A stretch of 64,000 nucleotides of DNA from Brachypterus glaber (taxonomy: Eukaryota; Arthropoda; Insecta; Coleoptera; Kateretidae), in the NCBI GenBank assembly GCA_958510825.1, contig OY294044.1, positions 101,222,893 to 101,286,892 on the forward strand, given 5' to 3'. Shown in pieces: positions 1 through 11,612 of the stretch. The notes beneath the pieces were generated by a model. That model was not told the origin of the DNA. It ran no database searches and saw only the letters and a program-made list of their open reading frames with translations. Every line of letters begins with the position of its first letter. The first letter of the stretch is position 1. The translations under genes and the position numbers were made by a program.

Positions 1-622
1 CTCCTAAATATGCACCATTTTTAAAGGGCTATGCATAGCCCTACCATATATGGTAGCTTTAAAAGCGTTTTTTCGACCTACATGTATGGAAACTTTTTTT
101 CTTAGTTTTTGATGTAGAATAACATTGCATCATTAAAATTTTGGTTTTCGACATTTTAGTATTTAATTTTTCGTCCTCGAACCGTGAAATTTTACCTTCA
201 AATGAACTTTTCTCGAAAACGGTTAACCCTACAGTAATACAACAAGAGTACCTTTTTATGTATTTTGACCTGAGGAATCATATTTCAAAAATAAAATTGC
301 AAAAAAGTTACACAGAAAAAATTTTGGGATAAAAAACTGATAAGGCCCCCCCGTTTCGCACACCCTGGTTTAAATAAGTACGTGAAAATGACATACAAAG
401 ATGGGCCTTATTAGGATTATTTCACGTGCAAAACCTCGTTAACATATCTCAAAGGGTTCCTGAGTTATTAAATAAAAACCGATTTTTTTAGCCAATTTCA
501 AAGGGGTGTAGCTCCCTTATGACGCATTTTTAGACATATATTTATAGGAACTTTTTGTCATATTTTATCATGTAGAATCACCTATTAAAATTTCCTACGC
601 TATTTCAAATACACCCTGTATA
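1..622 (+). mobile_element. Foldback element family F1, right half, cut by the window edge
   Basis: This stretch matches 32640-33366 in the same orientation: the core with 'acggttaaccctacagtaa', the 'cctgaggaatcat' segment, the 'cgcacaccctgg' segment, and the terminal arm ending in 'acaccctgtata' at 622. The matching left arm would lie before base 1. It has no coding capacity; the short open frames inside it are chance. Assignment rests on within-window similarity only. Confidence 0.7.
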
Positions 623-1800
623 GAAAAAAGTTTTATACGATCTAACAGAAAAGTTTCTACAAAAAAAATTAATGTTTTCAGACTTCAAACTAACCTATTT
701 AGTATTTTACTTTTCTACTCGTTACTATGACAGAAAGCAGATAAGTGATTTTTTTCGCGGGCATAATGTAGGCAACCGAAATGTCAATCGTACAGCTGTC
801 AGTTATATTGTTCGGCCATTTTTTAAATATAAAATTATTATTTATTTTGAATCAAATCTCAATTTCGTGTGCTAAATATTTGTGTGCTATATATTTGTTG
901 TTACGAAGGAATTATCGAGAGTTACTGTGATTAGGATTTTACTTTTACACCAACAGATTTGCAGAAAATTGCACTCAAGTGCTGCGACCTTATAAGGTAA
1001 CTTACTGTCTGAAATTTACTTATTTATTTTAGATCGTAGAAAAAATGTTGATTGTATTACGAGTACAAAATGTGATTTCTGCTTTCGCTTGTTTGCTGAT
1101 CGAGGCGTCCCTCTTAATACAAAAATAACTATTTTATATTCTTAAAATTTTTCTAATAATATAATATAATAATAATATGTATATTTCTAATTGTTAAAAA
1201 GCACCAAAAAAGCGTATTTTTCGAACTTCAAAAACAGGGTGTGTTTTTCACTTATATCTCGGGACAGAAAATCTCAATCTCAAATCCGATTTTATAGTAT
1301 TAATGAGTATTAAAAAAGGAACAAATTGAGCTGCAAAACAAATTAAAAGCTTTAGTAATACTTGAGAAATAAGCATTTAAAAAATGTTTAACTTTTTTTA
1401 AGTTTTTTTTAACCTTTCTCGAAAACCGTTAAAGATATCTAAAAAAAACAAAATATTTTTAAAATATGCATAAAAAACTGCATCTTATAGATTTATAATG
1501 TTCTTGGAAAAAAAAATTTAGGGATGTAAATAACGATATATAACTTTTTTTTCAAAAAAGCATTAGCATTTATTTCAGAATTCTGAACCAAAGTCAACAA
1601 ACGGAGGTGAAATTCGTGTTCAGCATCAAAAAGTAAATAGAAAATGATATATCAGACAAAATGGAAAGATATGTTTTTTTTTGGATACCTATAGGACCTA
1701 TAGTATTATAGCATTGACTAAGTAGTTCTTAATCAATAATTATAGGTACCAGAATTTTAAAAGAAAATTTTAAAATTTTGCCCATTTTTATACCGTAATT
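623..1800. other. AT-rich stretch without recognised feature
   Basis: I see no gene, splice-signal cluster or repeat shared with the rest of the window here. It is very AT-rich with A and T homopolymers. Confidence 0.5.
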
Positions 1801-1960
1801 TTATAGTATATTAAAGTACTAGTTTCATAACATACGTTTTTAGAGCAAGAGTACAAGTTTAGAAAACGAGCCGCTTCTGGCGAGTTTCCTAAAGCACTAG
1901 TGCGTAAAAAACATGTTATGAAACCAGTGCTTTATACAATTTTTTCTATTTTGCTCTAAA
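1801..1960. mobile_element. ~160-bp palindromic MITE-like repeat (GAGCCGC hairpin family), copy 1
   Basis: The ends are inverted copies: 'gtatattaaagtactagttt' near 1805 against the complementary block near 1915-1945. The middle is a hairpin, GAAAACGAGCCGC then TTCT then GGCGAGTTTCC. The same unit recurs inverted at 23814-23974, and a related unit is tandemly repeated at 16655-17480. No target duplication was resolved. Confidence 0.7.
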
Positions 1961-2508
1961 ATAAAAAAAAAACTTACATTTAAATAGAATTTTTTTTTGA
2001 CGGAAATCATATTTTTTGATATAAAACGTCCAGAAACGTAAAAAAAGCAATAAAAATTTTTCGATTTATTTTTACTTGAGCTTTTCCTACTATTCAGAGG
2101 AATAGCTCAAATATAGATGAGTTTTCTTATAAGATAAATCACCTTGTATGATACAAGTGGTATCGATGATTTGTATCTCAAACTAACATTTAAAGAAATT
2201 TTTCTAAAATAAATTGATTAATAGCAAATTGTTATTAATTTATAATTTATTAATGCAAATAAATGGTAAAAGATTACATAAGAAAAATATATTTTAATAA
2301 ACTTAAGGTAAGTCATAAATATTCAGTAAGGATATGCGAATTTTATAGCAGTCAACTTTTTAAATTGTCCCACCCAAAACCAATGAAAAAATAAAGTTTT
2401 TTTTCCTAGACCACACCTTGACAACAAAATATATTTAAATCCAACTCTTCGCCACTGTACTAATTATTTTCAAATGATTTTCGAATTCTATAGAGTTAAA
2501 TTACATTA

Positions 2509-5352
2509 TATGTTTCATCAAGCAACATAGTAAATTAAAAATCGCATAGTGAATATTTTAAAAACATTCGAATATTGGATGTGCGAATATACTGCGTAGT
2601 TTATTTGATAAAACATAACTATATTCTATACACAAATATATACTATTCAATCCTGTTGTAAATATATTTACTGTGCGATTTTTAATGTACTATCTTCCTT
2701 GATGAAACAGACGATAGATACTATGGTCTGTTTTTTCAAGCAAGATAGTAAAGTAAAAATCGCACAGTGAATATTTTCAAAACAGATTCGAATATTGGAT
2801 GTGCGTATATACTGCGTAGTTTATTTGATAAAACATAACTATATTCTATACAGAAATATATATTATTCAAACTTGTTGTTAATATGTTTACTGTGCGATT
2901 TTTAATTTACTATCTTGCTTGATGAAACAGAAGATAGATACTATGGTCTGTTTTTTCAAGCAAGATAGTAAAGTAAAAATCGCACAGTGAATATTTTCAA
3001 AACAGATTCGAATATTGGATGTGCGTATATACTGCGTAGTTTATTTGATAAAACATAACTATATTCTATACAGAAATATATATTATTCAAACCTGTTGTT
3101 AATATATTTACTGTGCGATTTTTAATTTACTATCTTGCTTGATGAAACAGAAGATAGATACTATGGTCTGTTTTTTCAAGCAAGATAGTAAAGTAAAAAT
3201 CGCACAGTGAATATTTTCAAAACAGATTCGAATATTGGATGTGCGTATATACTGCGTAGTTTATTTGATAAAACATAACTATATTCTATACAGAAATATA
3301 TATTATTCAAACCTGTTGTTAATATATTTACTGTGCGATTTTTAATTTACTATCTTGCTTGATGAAACAGAAGATAGATACTATGATCTGTTTTTTCAAG
3401 CAAGATAGTAAAGTAAAAATCGCACAGTGAATATTTTCAAAACAGATTCGAATATTGGATGTGCGTATATACTGCGTAGTTTATTTGATAAAACATAACT
3501 ATATTCTATACAGAAATATATATTATTCAAACCTGTTGTTAATATATTTACTGTGCGATTTTTAATTTACTATCTTGCTTGATGAAACAGAAGATAGATA
3601 CTATGGTCTGTTTTTTCAAGCAAGATAGTAAAGTAAAAATCGCACAGTGAATATTTTCAAAACAGATTCGAATATTGGATGTGCGTATATACTGCGTAGT
3701 TTATTTGATAAAACATAACTATATTCTATACAGAAATATATATTATTCAAACCTGTTGTTAATATATTTACTGTGCGATTTTTAATTTACTATCTTGCTT
3801 GATGAAACAGAAGATAGATACTATGGTCTGTTTTTTCAAGCAAGATAGTAAAGTAAAAATCGCACAGTGAATATTTTCAAAACAGATTCGAATATTGGAT
3901 GTGCGTATATACTGCGTAGTTTATTTGATAAAACATAACTATATTCTATACAGAAATATATATTATTCAAACCTGTTGTTAATATATTTACTGTGCGATT
4001 TTTAATTTACTATCTTGCTTGATGAAACAGAAGATAGATACTATGGTCTGTTTTTTCAAGCAAGATAGTAAAGTAAAAATCGCACAGTGAATATTTTCAA
4101 AACAGATTCGAATATTGGATGTGCGTATATACTGCGTAGTTTATTTGATAAAACATAACTATATTCTATACAGAAATATATATTATTCAAACCTGTTGTT
4201 AATATATTTACTGTGCGATTTTTAATTTACTATCTTGCTTGATGAAACAGAAGATAGATACTATGGTCTGTTTTTTCAAGCAAGATAGTAAAGTAAAAAT
4301 CGCACAGTGAATATTTTCAAAACAGATTCGAATATTGGATGTGAGTATATACTGCGTAGTTTATTTGATAAAACATAACTATATTCTATACAGAAATATA
4401 TATTATTCAAACCTGTTGTTAATATATTTACTGTGCGATTTTTAATGTACTATCTTGCTTGATGAAACAGACGATAGATACTATGGTCTGTTTTTTCAAG
4501 CAAGATAGTAAAGTAAAAATCGCACAGTGAATATTTTCAAAACAGATTCGAATATTGGATGTGAGTATATACTGCGTAGTTTATTTGATAAAACATAACT
4601 ATATTCTATACAGAAATATATATTATTCAAACCTGTTGTTAATATATTTACTGTGCGATTTTTAATGTACTATCTTGCTTGATGAAACAGACGATAGATA
4701 CTATGGTCTGTTTTTTCAAGCAAGATAGTAAAGTAAAAATCGCACAGTGAATATTTTCAAAACAGATTCGAATATTGGATGTGAGTATATACTGCGTAGT
4801 TTATTTGATAAAACATAACTATATTCTATACAGAAATATATATTATTCAAACCTGTTGTTAATATATTTACTGTGCGATTTTTAATTTACTATCTTGCTT
4901 GATGAAGCAGAAGATAGATACTATGGTCTGTTTTTTCAAGCAAGATAGTAAAGTTAAAATCGCACAGTGATTATTTTCAAAACAGATTCGAATATTGGAT
5001 GTGCGTATATACTGCGTAGTTTATTTGATAAAACATAACTATATTCTATACAAAAATATATATTATTCAAACCTGTTGTTAATATGTTTACTGTGCGATT
5101 TTTAATTTACTATCTTGCTTGATGAAACAGAAGATAGATACTATGGTCTGTTTTTTCAAGCAAGATAGTAAATTAAAAATCGCACAGTGAATATTTTCAA
5201 AACAGATTCGAATATTGGATGTGCGAATTTACTGCTTAGTTTATTTTATAAAAAGTCCAAACCATATTCTATACACAAACATATACTATTCAAACCTGTT
5301 GTAAAAATATTTACTGTGCGATTTTTAATTTACTTTCTTGCTTGGAAAAACA
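2509..5352. repeat. Satellite array, 13 copies of a 220-bp inverted-repeat monomer
   Basis: The landmark 'ctatggtctg' or a one-base variant occurs at 2721, 2941, 3161, 3381, 3601 and so on to 5141, always 220 bp apart. The first (2509-2720) and last (5141-5352) units are diverged and the inner ones nearly identical. Each monomer has 42-nt inverted arms (for example 2736-2777 and 2881-2922, about 4 mismatches) with the palindromic ends CAAGCAAGATAGTA and TACTATCTTGCTTG, plus a spacer of about 33 bp. Weaker symmetry extends inwards, so the monomer resembles a MITE that became a satellite. Shared variants in neighbouring units (GTGAGT at 4344, 4564, 4784; AATGTAC at 4446, 4666) fit local unequal exchange or conversion. 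Confidence 0.95.
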
Positions 5353-5542
5353 GACCATATAATGTTGAAAATTTTTGGACAACCTTTTTATTATTAAAAC
5401 TAGTTTACCGATTTATTGTCTTTACTCTTTAGATATTTGGATGGGACATGGGTTCTTTAAGAATTTTTGGAGCATACAGAATGCATAGAGACTATGAAGG
5501 AGAATTTTAATTAGTAAATTATTTTAATATTGTATCGAAGTT

Positions 5543-6452
5543 TATACAGGGTTATTTAGAAATAAGTTCAAGAAATTTAAGAAGTTTTTCTACGTTAAAA
5601 AATATGAAAAAAAGTTCGGAAGGTTGGTCCGGAAATGAGTCCTAAGGGAGCTACGGCTCTTTAAAATTGTAATCAAAATAACTCTTGTACCCTTTGAGCT
5701 AGAGCAACGAGCATTTGCATGTATACTATTATTAATAAGGGTAATAAGTTTTTGTTAATTATTTTTTTTGAATCCAGAGGCGTCTCTAGACGGACAACAT
5801 ATGTGAGGCTTAACACATGTTTGCCCCAAACTTTTTTATGCATATTTTTTTGGATTTTTTCTAATAAATATAGATTTATTTAGTAGTTTAGTTTAGTTTA
5901 GTTCAGTTTAGTCCAGTGCGGGGTTCACAGCCCTCAACACATGGTCCCTAGGGACCTTTGTGTTAACCGCACAGATCTCCCCATATCATCCCTGTTTCTT
6001 TTATAAAGTCCAGGTACGGTTTCAAGGGAGTGTTTATGATCTCGTTTGGTTCCAGTCAGTCGTTCCCAAAATACCTCCATCTTAGGCCTATTTTTCTTCA
6101 GTAAAAATACATAAAAAATGTCATATAGTGTAACACTGTAGGAACAGACGTTTTCAAAAAAAAAATGCACTAAAATTGTTACTTTTTGAAAGACTATAAC
6201 TCCTTTAATATTAAATTTAGGTGTTTTGGTGAAGAATACTTTTTTGCTTAGTTTTAAATGAAGAATCGTCCTGCAGTATTAAAATTTTATTGGTGCTTTT
6301 TTTGTTCCCGATTCAATATGTCCACCTTCGAAGGGCCGCAGTTCCCTAAGGGCTTATTTCCGGACCAATCTTTATAGGAACTATTTTTCATATTTTTTAA
6401 CGTAGAATCACCCCTTAAATTTCTCGAACTTATTTCTGAATAACCCTGTATA
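5543..6452. mobile_element. Foldback element family F2, copy 1, with nested retrotransposon fragment
   Basis: The left end TATACAGGGTTATTTAGAAA (5543) is mirrored by the right end closing at 6452 (CTGAATAACCCTGTATA). The arms run about 5543-5760 and 6300-6452. The unique middle carries the core also seen at 20150-20270 and 30350-30490. The middle is interrupted at about 5881-6100 by a non-LTR fragment. Flanking bases show no convincing target duplication. Confidence 0.8.
5881..6100 (-). pseudogene. 3' end of an RNase H-type non-LTR retrotransposon, inserted in a foldback element
   Basis: On the minus strand one frame reads RWRYFG, then a TGA stop, then a run containing EIINTPLKPYLDFIKETGMI, ending at a stop near 5965. 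A small residue pattern of this kind (FG, then P-x(3)-L-x-F-I-x-x-[ST]-G) closes the ORF of many I/R1-type elements; compare FG ... TFIRRS at the end of the copy at 21550. After a short 3' UTR comes a repeated AACTA tail (5881-5910 on the plus strand as TTTAG repeats). Comparison with 30410-30440, where the foldback core is uninterrupted, shows this is an insertion of about 220 bp. The internal stop makes it non-functional. Family assignment is inference from the short motif. Confidence 0.55.
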
Positions 6453-6713
6453 AGAAAACAGAAGGAACATTTGCTTCAAGTTTAACAAACAAATCAGAGT
6501 AAATAAATTTAACAAAGTTTTCTTTAACCCTTTCGCTCCGGATTTGTTTTCTTTGAATTTCAGAAACTTTGTTATATATGTTTGTCCCAATATAAAATAT
6601 TATGTGACCCTGCACAAACAAACCCAGTTAATGTGTTAAATTTAAAAGAAAATAAAAATTACGGATTCTTTTGTAAAAAACTTATCTACATAAGAATGCA
6701 ACAAAAAAAAAAT

Positions 6714-8122
6714 TGAATTTTTTATGAAAGGTGGTATAATACAAAAAACAATAGGTGTCATAATTAAGCTCATTACGACACCCATGTAGGTGTCATACGG
6801 TAAACTTTATAAAATGCAAACAGTAAATATATTTTATCTTCCTTCTACTTAGTATTAAGCACACATTTGGGTTTATTATTGTTTGCATTACAAAACTAGG
6901 GGTTTTTGAAGATATTATAAAACCCGAATGCTTTTGTTTTTCCATATAAGGGGCTGTCCATATATTACGTAACGCAATTTTTCAAAAAAATTGACCCTCC
7001 TGTGTAACAAACTGTCACATTTGCCAACACCCTCCCCCTCCCCCTGTGTAACGCGTACCAATATAAAAATTTGTATTTTTTTTTCTAACATATCTTGATA
7101 CAGAATTCGGCATAATGCAAGTGTAAAAATGATACATATTTATTACAATATTCATAATCAATATCACACAGGGAAAAAATAGTAGGTACCTCTTTTTACA
7201 GTGAGTGTCACATATAACACGTATATTGTTTATGCACAGGTACACAAAATAGTAGACACATTGGTGTTCTGTGATCATCGCCGATGATTCATCGGCAAGA
7301 TCACGCAAGAACAGGGCCGTAACATTTTTTTTTAATATCAATGTCAACAGTTTTTTTACTGATTACAATATTATTTAAATATGCATAGTTTCGTCAATTT
7401 TTGTGTGAAAAGGGGAATTATGGGCCGCTAAATAGTAATTTATGTTGAAATAAAAATACATCTGCCAAGCTTAAGAAATAAACATTAAATTTATTAAATT
7501 CCGTTACGTAACGTTTACCTAGACCCCCGCCCCTCCCCCCTGTCACAAACTGTAACAATTTCTCTGACCCCCTCCCCCCCCCCCTAGGCGCGTTACGTAA
7601 TATATAAACAGCCCCTAACAGTACTTGTTTCTATTGTAGAAAGCTATCCGATCATGACGTAAATCGAGAAAAAATACCTTTATTTTACCAAAAGTTTCAA
7701 CACAAAATCTTTTGTGGTCGCCACAATACTTTCCAGGCGTTTCAACGCGTTGGAAAATGATTTTAGTTATTTCTTAAGAACGCTTTGACGTATCTAAAGA
7801 CTAAAAATCCTTTCAAAAATTGTTTCAAAACATTTTTTTACGAATTTTTCGATTCTTTTTAGCTTTTTAGTTTTTCTTGTCTTTTAAACGAAAATAACGC
7901 AGATTCCATAGCTTGTTTCTTGGCAACGAAATATTTTTCTTAGAAAAAGCAATCTAGGTGATTCATTATCCTCCATGATAAGCATAAACGCAAAAATTAA
8001 ATAATATCTTCTCTGTTTCTGCTTTATAAAACTTGCTATATGACACCCAAATGTGTCGAAATGAGCTTTATTATGACACTTATTTTTGTATTGCATTTTT
8101 TCACGTTTCATAAAAAATACGA
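6714..8122. mobile_element. Long TIR element with ~95-bp arms, interrupted by a nested MITE
   Basis: The arm at 6714-6810 (TTTTTTATGAAAGG ... AGGTGTCATAATTAAGCTCA ...) is the inverse of 8028-8122 (TGACACCCAAATGTGTCGAA ... CATAAAAAATACG). The interior has no credible gene. The separate GC-ended element at 6949-7616 sits inside, so this is the older insertion. Confidence 0.7.
6949..7616 (-). mobile_element. GC-ended TIR element (AGGGGCTGTCC family), copy A
   Basis: The ends AGGGGCTGTCCATATATTAC and its inverse are perfect or near-perfect inverted repeats of about 26 bp containing the palindrome GTTACGTAACG, followed inwards by C-rich runs. A second copy lies inverted at 52819-53577; most internal blocks align between the two. 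The central peptide-like run ALFLRDLADESSAMI on the minus strand (about 7270-7320) is preserved in both. No transposase is recognisable, so it is probably non-autonomous. Confidence 0.85.
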
Positions 8123-9930
8123 ATAAAAAATGAAAATTTTTGGTTGGTATTATTTTTGGAAATCAGAAGAAAAAATAGTATAAAAATCGTTTTATAAGAC
8201 GTTTTTAAGCACTCGTCAATAATTCTTTTAATATACTATAAAATTTTAAATTACCACAAAAGGAATATTTCGAAAAACTATTTAAGCGAAACAAAAAAAT
8301 TCTACTATAAAACCTTTTTGCCGGGTTTTGCACAAAAGTTTTCTCGAAAAGCGCCCGACGGATTTAGCTCTTTGTGGTGTCAAATTAATCGTACGGATGA
8401 GGGGAATATTATTCAAGAGAAAAATTAGTGTTCTCGATTTTCGCATTTAAGGTGCATTCAAACTTACCATGAGCGGTAACGGTTTCAGGCGTAATGGTTT
8501 GTTTCAGCCGTACCGGTTTCAGCCCCCCCCTCCGTCTAAAACATATTAATGTTAAAAAAAATGATTATGATCACCTTTCTTTGCTCTAAAGAAAGTATGA
8601 AAAGTGTACAGCAGAGTGTGAAGCATTTTATATCTTCACATCTTGTTTAAATCCCAGCTATTTGTTATTTAAATTTTATGTGGTGGCCTTAAAGTTAGTT
8701 CTAACTTGTTATTAAATTTATTAGAAGAATTTTAAGTAATTAAACCGTGTTGCTCCACGTAGGAAATCAAGGTCTAATATTATACTTAGCTTTAGTAGTT
8801 TTTTATTAATTGGTAATGGTATCAATTCAATTATTAAGAAATAGCCGTTTTTAATTACTTTTATTACTGTAGGCGGTGCTACAAAAATCGTAATAAAATA
8901 AATATAATATGTATAAACAATAAAACGGTGCGGTGCACTATGTTGCCAACGGGAAAAATGTGTCCATAAATAGTCAAACGAAATTAAGAAATAAAGATTA
9001 AAAACCACTAAAAGTTATTCTCTATTCTTTTCTACATTAGAAAACTCATTAATTTTATTTTCAATAAAGGAGGGTATCGTATTTTGGGCTAAATCGCCTG
9101 CAACGATAAGATTTTACATACTTATAGATACAAAAAAAAATAATTACTTAGCCACAATTTCAGCCCTTTTTACAGCTCGGAACACCGTTTAATTTTAAGG
9201 ACAAAAGAGGGCCAGCAGCCCGAAACTGTCAGTCTACCAATATCACTCTGTACGATGATTAGAAAATAGATTGATGGAATAATAAATCTTATTTTTTCAT
9301 AAGATTTACTAAATATTGTGTTTTAATTTTTGATTTGATTAAATATTCTAAATGTTTTTTCAGTTTATTATTTATTATTATTATTATTTTAATATTCGAC
9401 ATTACTCGCATGTACTTAAACTATAAAATAATTAGTAAAATTGACATTTTACCATATTTAAATCTTGCGTTTTTTGTGGGTCCAACTGTACTATATAATG
9501 CACTACCAATGAACACAAAAGAAAAAAAAAAGAACTTTACGAGAAAATGTATTAATATAATGTTTTTGTGAGTGATCATGTTGAGGACTTTGTGAGATTT
9601 CTCTATATACTTGCTTTTATAAGTTATTTGATTTTTTTCTTTTTCTCATAACTTTAAGATATATCTTTTTACATAAGTACATAACTAGTTAAAATAAAAA
9701 AAAAACTATAAAAAAGTCCAAACTTGAACACACAGATGCTCAGCACCTATAGATGCATATATCTTTCAATTTGTGCAATAATAGTTTGTAAATTTATTAT
9801 AATATGAATTCTGTATAAATAAATTAAAATAAAAAAGTTTTGTTCTTAAAATCTAGTTAGCACCATATTGAACTTTAGTTAAGAATATTAGGTAATTTAT
9901 ATTATATATATTAATGTATCTTAATAATTA
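8123..9930. other. No gene recognised; scattered repeat pieces
   Basis: 8190-8245 resembles the end of the 1801-1960 repeat. 8470-8530 has three GGTTTCAG-type motifs next to a C run. 9219-9287 is the inverse of 48491-48552. The longest open frame (8721-9008, minus) is AT-biased, matches nothing I know, and is probably chance. Confidence 0.45.
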
Positions 9931-9935
9931 TTTAT

Positions 9936-10063
9936 AATACAAGGGCGAAAAGTTAAGTTTTTCAATTGAGTAGGTTTTTAGAAGCCGAGGGCCGGCCGAT
10001 AGAGCCAGCCCGAGGGTAATAAACCTACGAAATCGAAATTTAACTTTTTTCCCGTATATTATA
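9936..10063. mobile_element. ~128-bp TIR element with GC-rich centre
   Basis: The ends GGGCGAAAAGTTAAGTTTT and AACTTTTTTCCCGTATATTA are inverted copies. The middle (about 9983-10014) is a GC-rich segment that includes GGCCGGCC and stands out from the AT-rich surroundings. A possible related end (ACTTTTCTCCCGTAAAACAT) lies near 10638. No target duplication was resolved. Confidence 0.55.
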
Positions 10064-10743
10064 CAATATTTTTTATTCGGGTGTTACTAATTATAATAAA
10101 TTATTAAAATATACTTAATTTTAAATTGCAAAAAATATTTCTTTTCCTTGTCTTATTACTTATCTAGTTATCAATGACAAATTGCTATCCAATCAACTAG
10201 CGAAAAAAAAAACAATTAAATCGTTTCTTTTGTGCTCGGTTTAATTTTTAAATTAAAAAAGCTATAGCTTAATGATTAATTTCTGTTAAAATGTGTCTTT
10301 TATGAAAATAATGATACTTCCAAAACTGTTCTATGAATATTATAAATATTGAAATTGATTTTACAATTTTAATGTTGGGTTTTTAATTTATTTTATTGGA
10401 TCAATACAGATTAATCAGTTAACATATATTTTGAGGTTATGTTATAGAAGTAATTTTTATTTTGTATGAAATGATTATAACTGTATCTGGTCAAAAAAGA
10501 CAGTTAGGTTTAGACCAAAAGGTCATATTTCTTTATAAATATTACAGTAAAGGTAAAGCATCTTCTTTTAAAAAGCTTAAAAATAACAAGTTTTAGTTAG
10601 CGGGCAAAACAAACTTTTTGGCCCTAGTGCCACAAAGTTCAACTTTTCTCCCGTAAAACATGAACAAAACGAAAACCTGAAACAAAACTTTTAGAATCAA
10701 TCGAATAAAAAATTACTTTTTTATATATACTAATATTTATTCT
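10064..10743. other. AT-rich stretch without recognised gene
   Basis: Nothing supportable was found beyond the possible repeat end near 10600-10680. Confidence 0.4.
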
Positions 10744-11612
10744 AGGTAGATATTTCCTATATATTTTATTTTAAAACCCTTCCATTTTGTTTAGGATCTA
10801 ACCATTCATATTTAAAAGATTTAATTGTGGTGGGAATTTGGCTACCTGCTATCATCCACAGACCGGATACCCGAGACCCAAAATTTTTGACTGACAAATC
10901 AAACGATCATCGTAGAGTGTAGGAGGGGATATTAGAACCACAACATTTCTAATCAAAATGGTGGCATAAGAATTTGACTAATCTAAAAGTACAGGCCCAC
11001 AAAAAAAAATGGTCTGCGCCACGGATAGGACAATGATATTCCTATAAATTTTTTCCCGCTGAAACCGAATCTGAACTCGGTTTAATCCCTACAAGTCTGG
11101 ATTTTTCTCTCCATAATACTAAAAGTCACAGACCCTGTATTTTGCTTTTTTGGGGTCTCTGAGTCTGGATCTTGCATTAGAATTAAAAAAAGGTAGATAT
11201 TTCCCATATATTTTATTTTAAAACCCTACCATTTTGTTTAGGAATGGGGATTTGGCTACCTGCTATCATCCACAGACCGGATACCCGAGACTCAAAATTT
11301 TTGACTGACAAATCAAACGATCATCGTAGAGTGTAGGAGGGGATATTAGAACCACAACATTTCTAATCAAAATGGTGGCATAAGAATTTGACTAATCTAA
11401 AGGTACAGGCCCACAAAAAAAATGTATATAAATATATAAAATATATATTTTTGCCCGCTGAAACCTAATCTGAACTCGGATTAATTCCTACACGTCTGGA
11501 TTTTTCTCTACAAAACCCCGTATTTTTGCTAAAATCAGGTTTTTGTTGCACTTTCTTAAAAATTGGTGTCCAGGGGTTTTTGGGGTAGTTGAGTCTGGAT
11601 CTTGCATTAGAA
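10744..11612 (+). repeat. Two direct copies of a 447-bp arm
   Basis: AGGTAGATATTTCC starts at 10744 and again at 11191. Both copies run through GGCTACCTGCTATCATCC, ACCGGATACCCGAGAC and GTAGGAGGGGATATTAGAAC, and end at GAGTCTGGATCTTGCATTAG. The block 10910-11110 is inverted relative to segments at 13077-13265, 14215-14402 and 15353-15605, so these are the left arms of a large inverted-repeat structure. Confidence 0.85.

Noticed and set aside
2509..5352. CRISPR array
   Set aside because: Repeats are contiguous 220-bp units with no unique spacers, and the genome is clearly eukaryotic.
7015..7347. 110-codon minus-strand ORF as a complete gene
   Set aside because: It spans TIR, G-rich tract and interior of a MITE; only a short inner block is shared with the second copy, which is reported as a finding, not as a gene.
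8721..9008. 95-codon hydrophobic ORF as a membrane protein
   Set aside because: Its hydrophobicity follows from T-rich codons; there is no supporting signal and part of it reads as well on the other strand.
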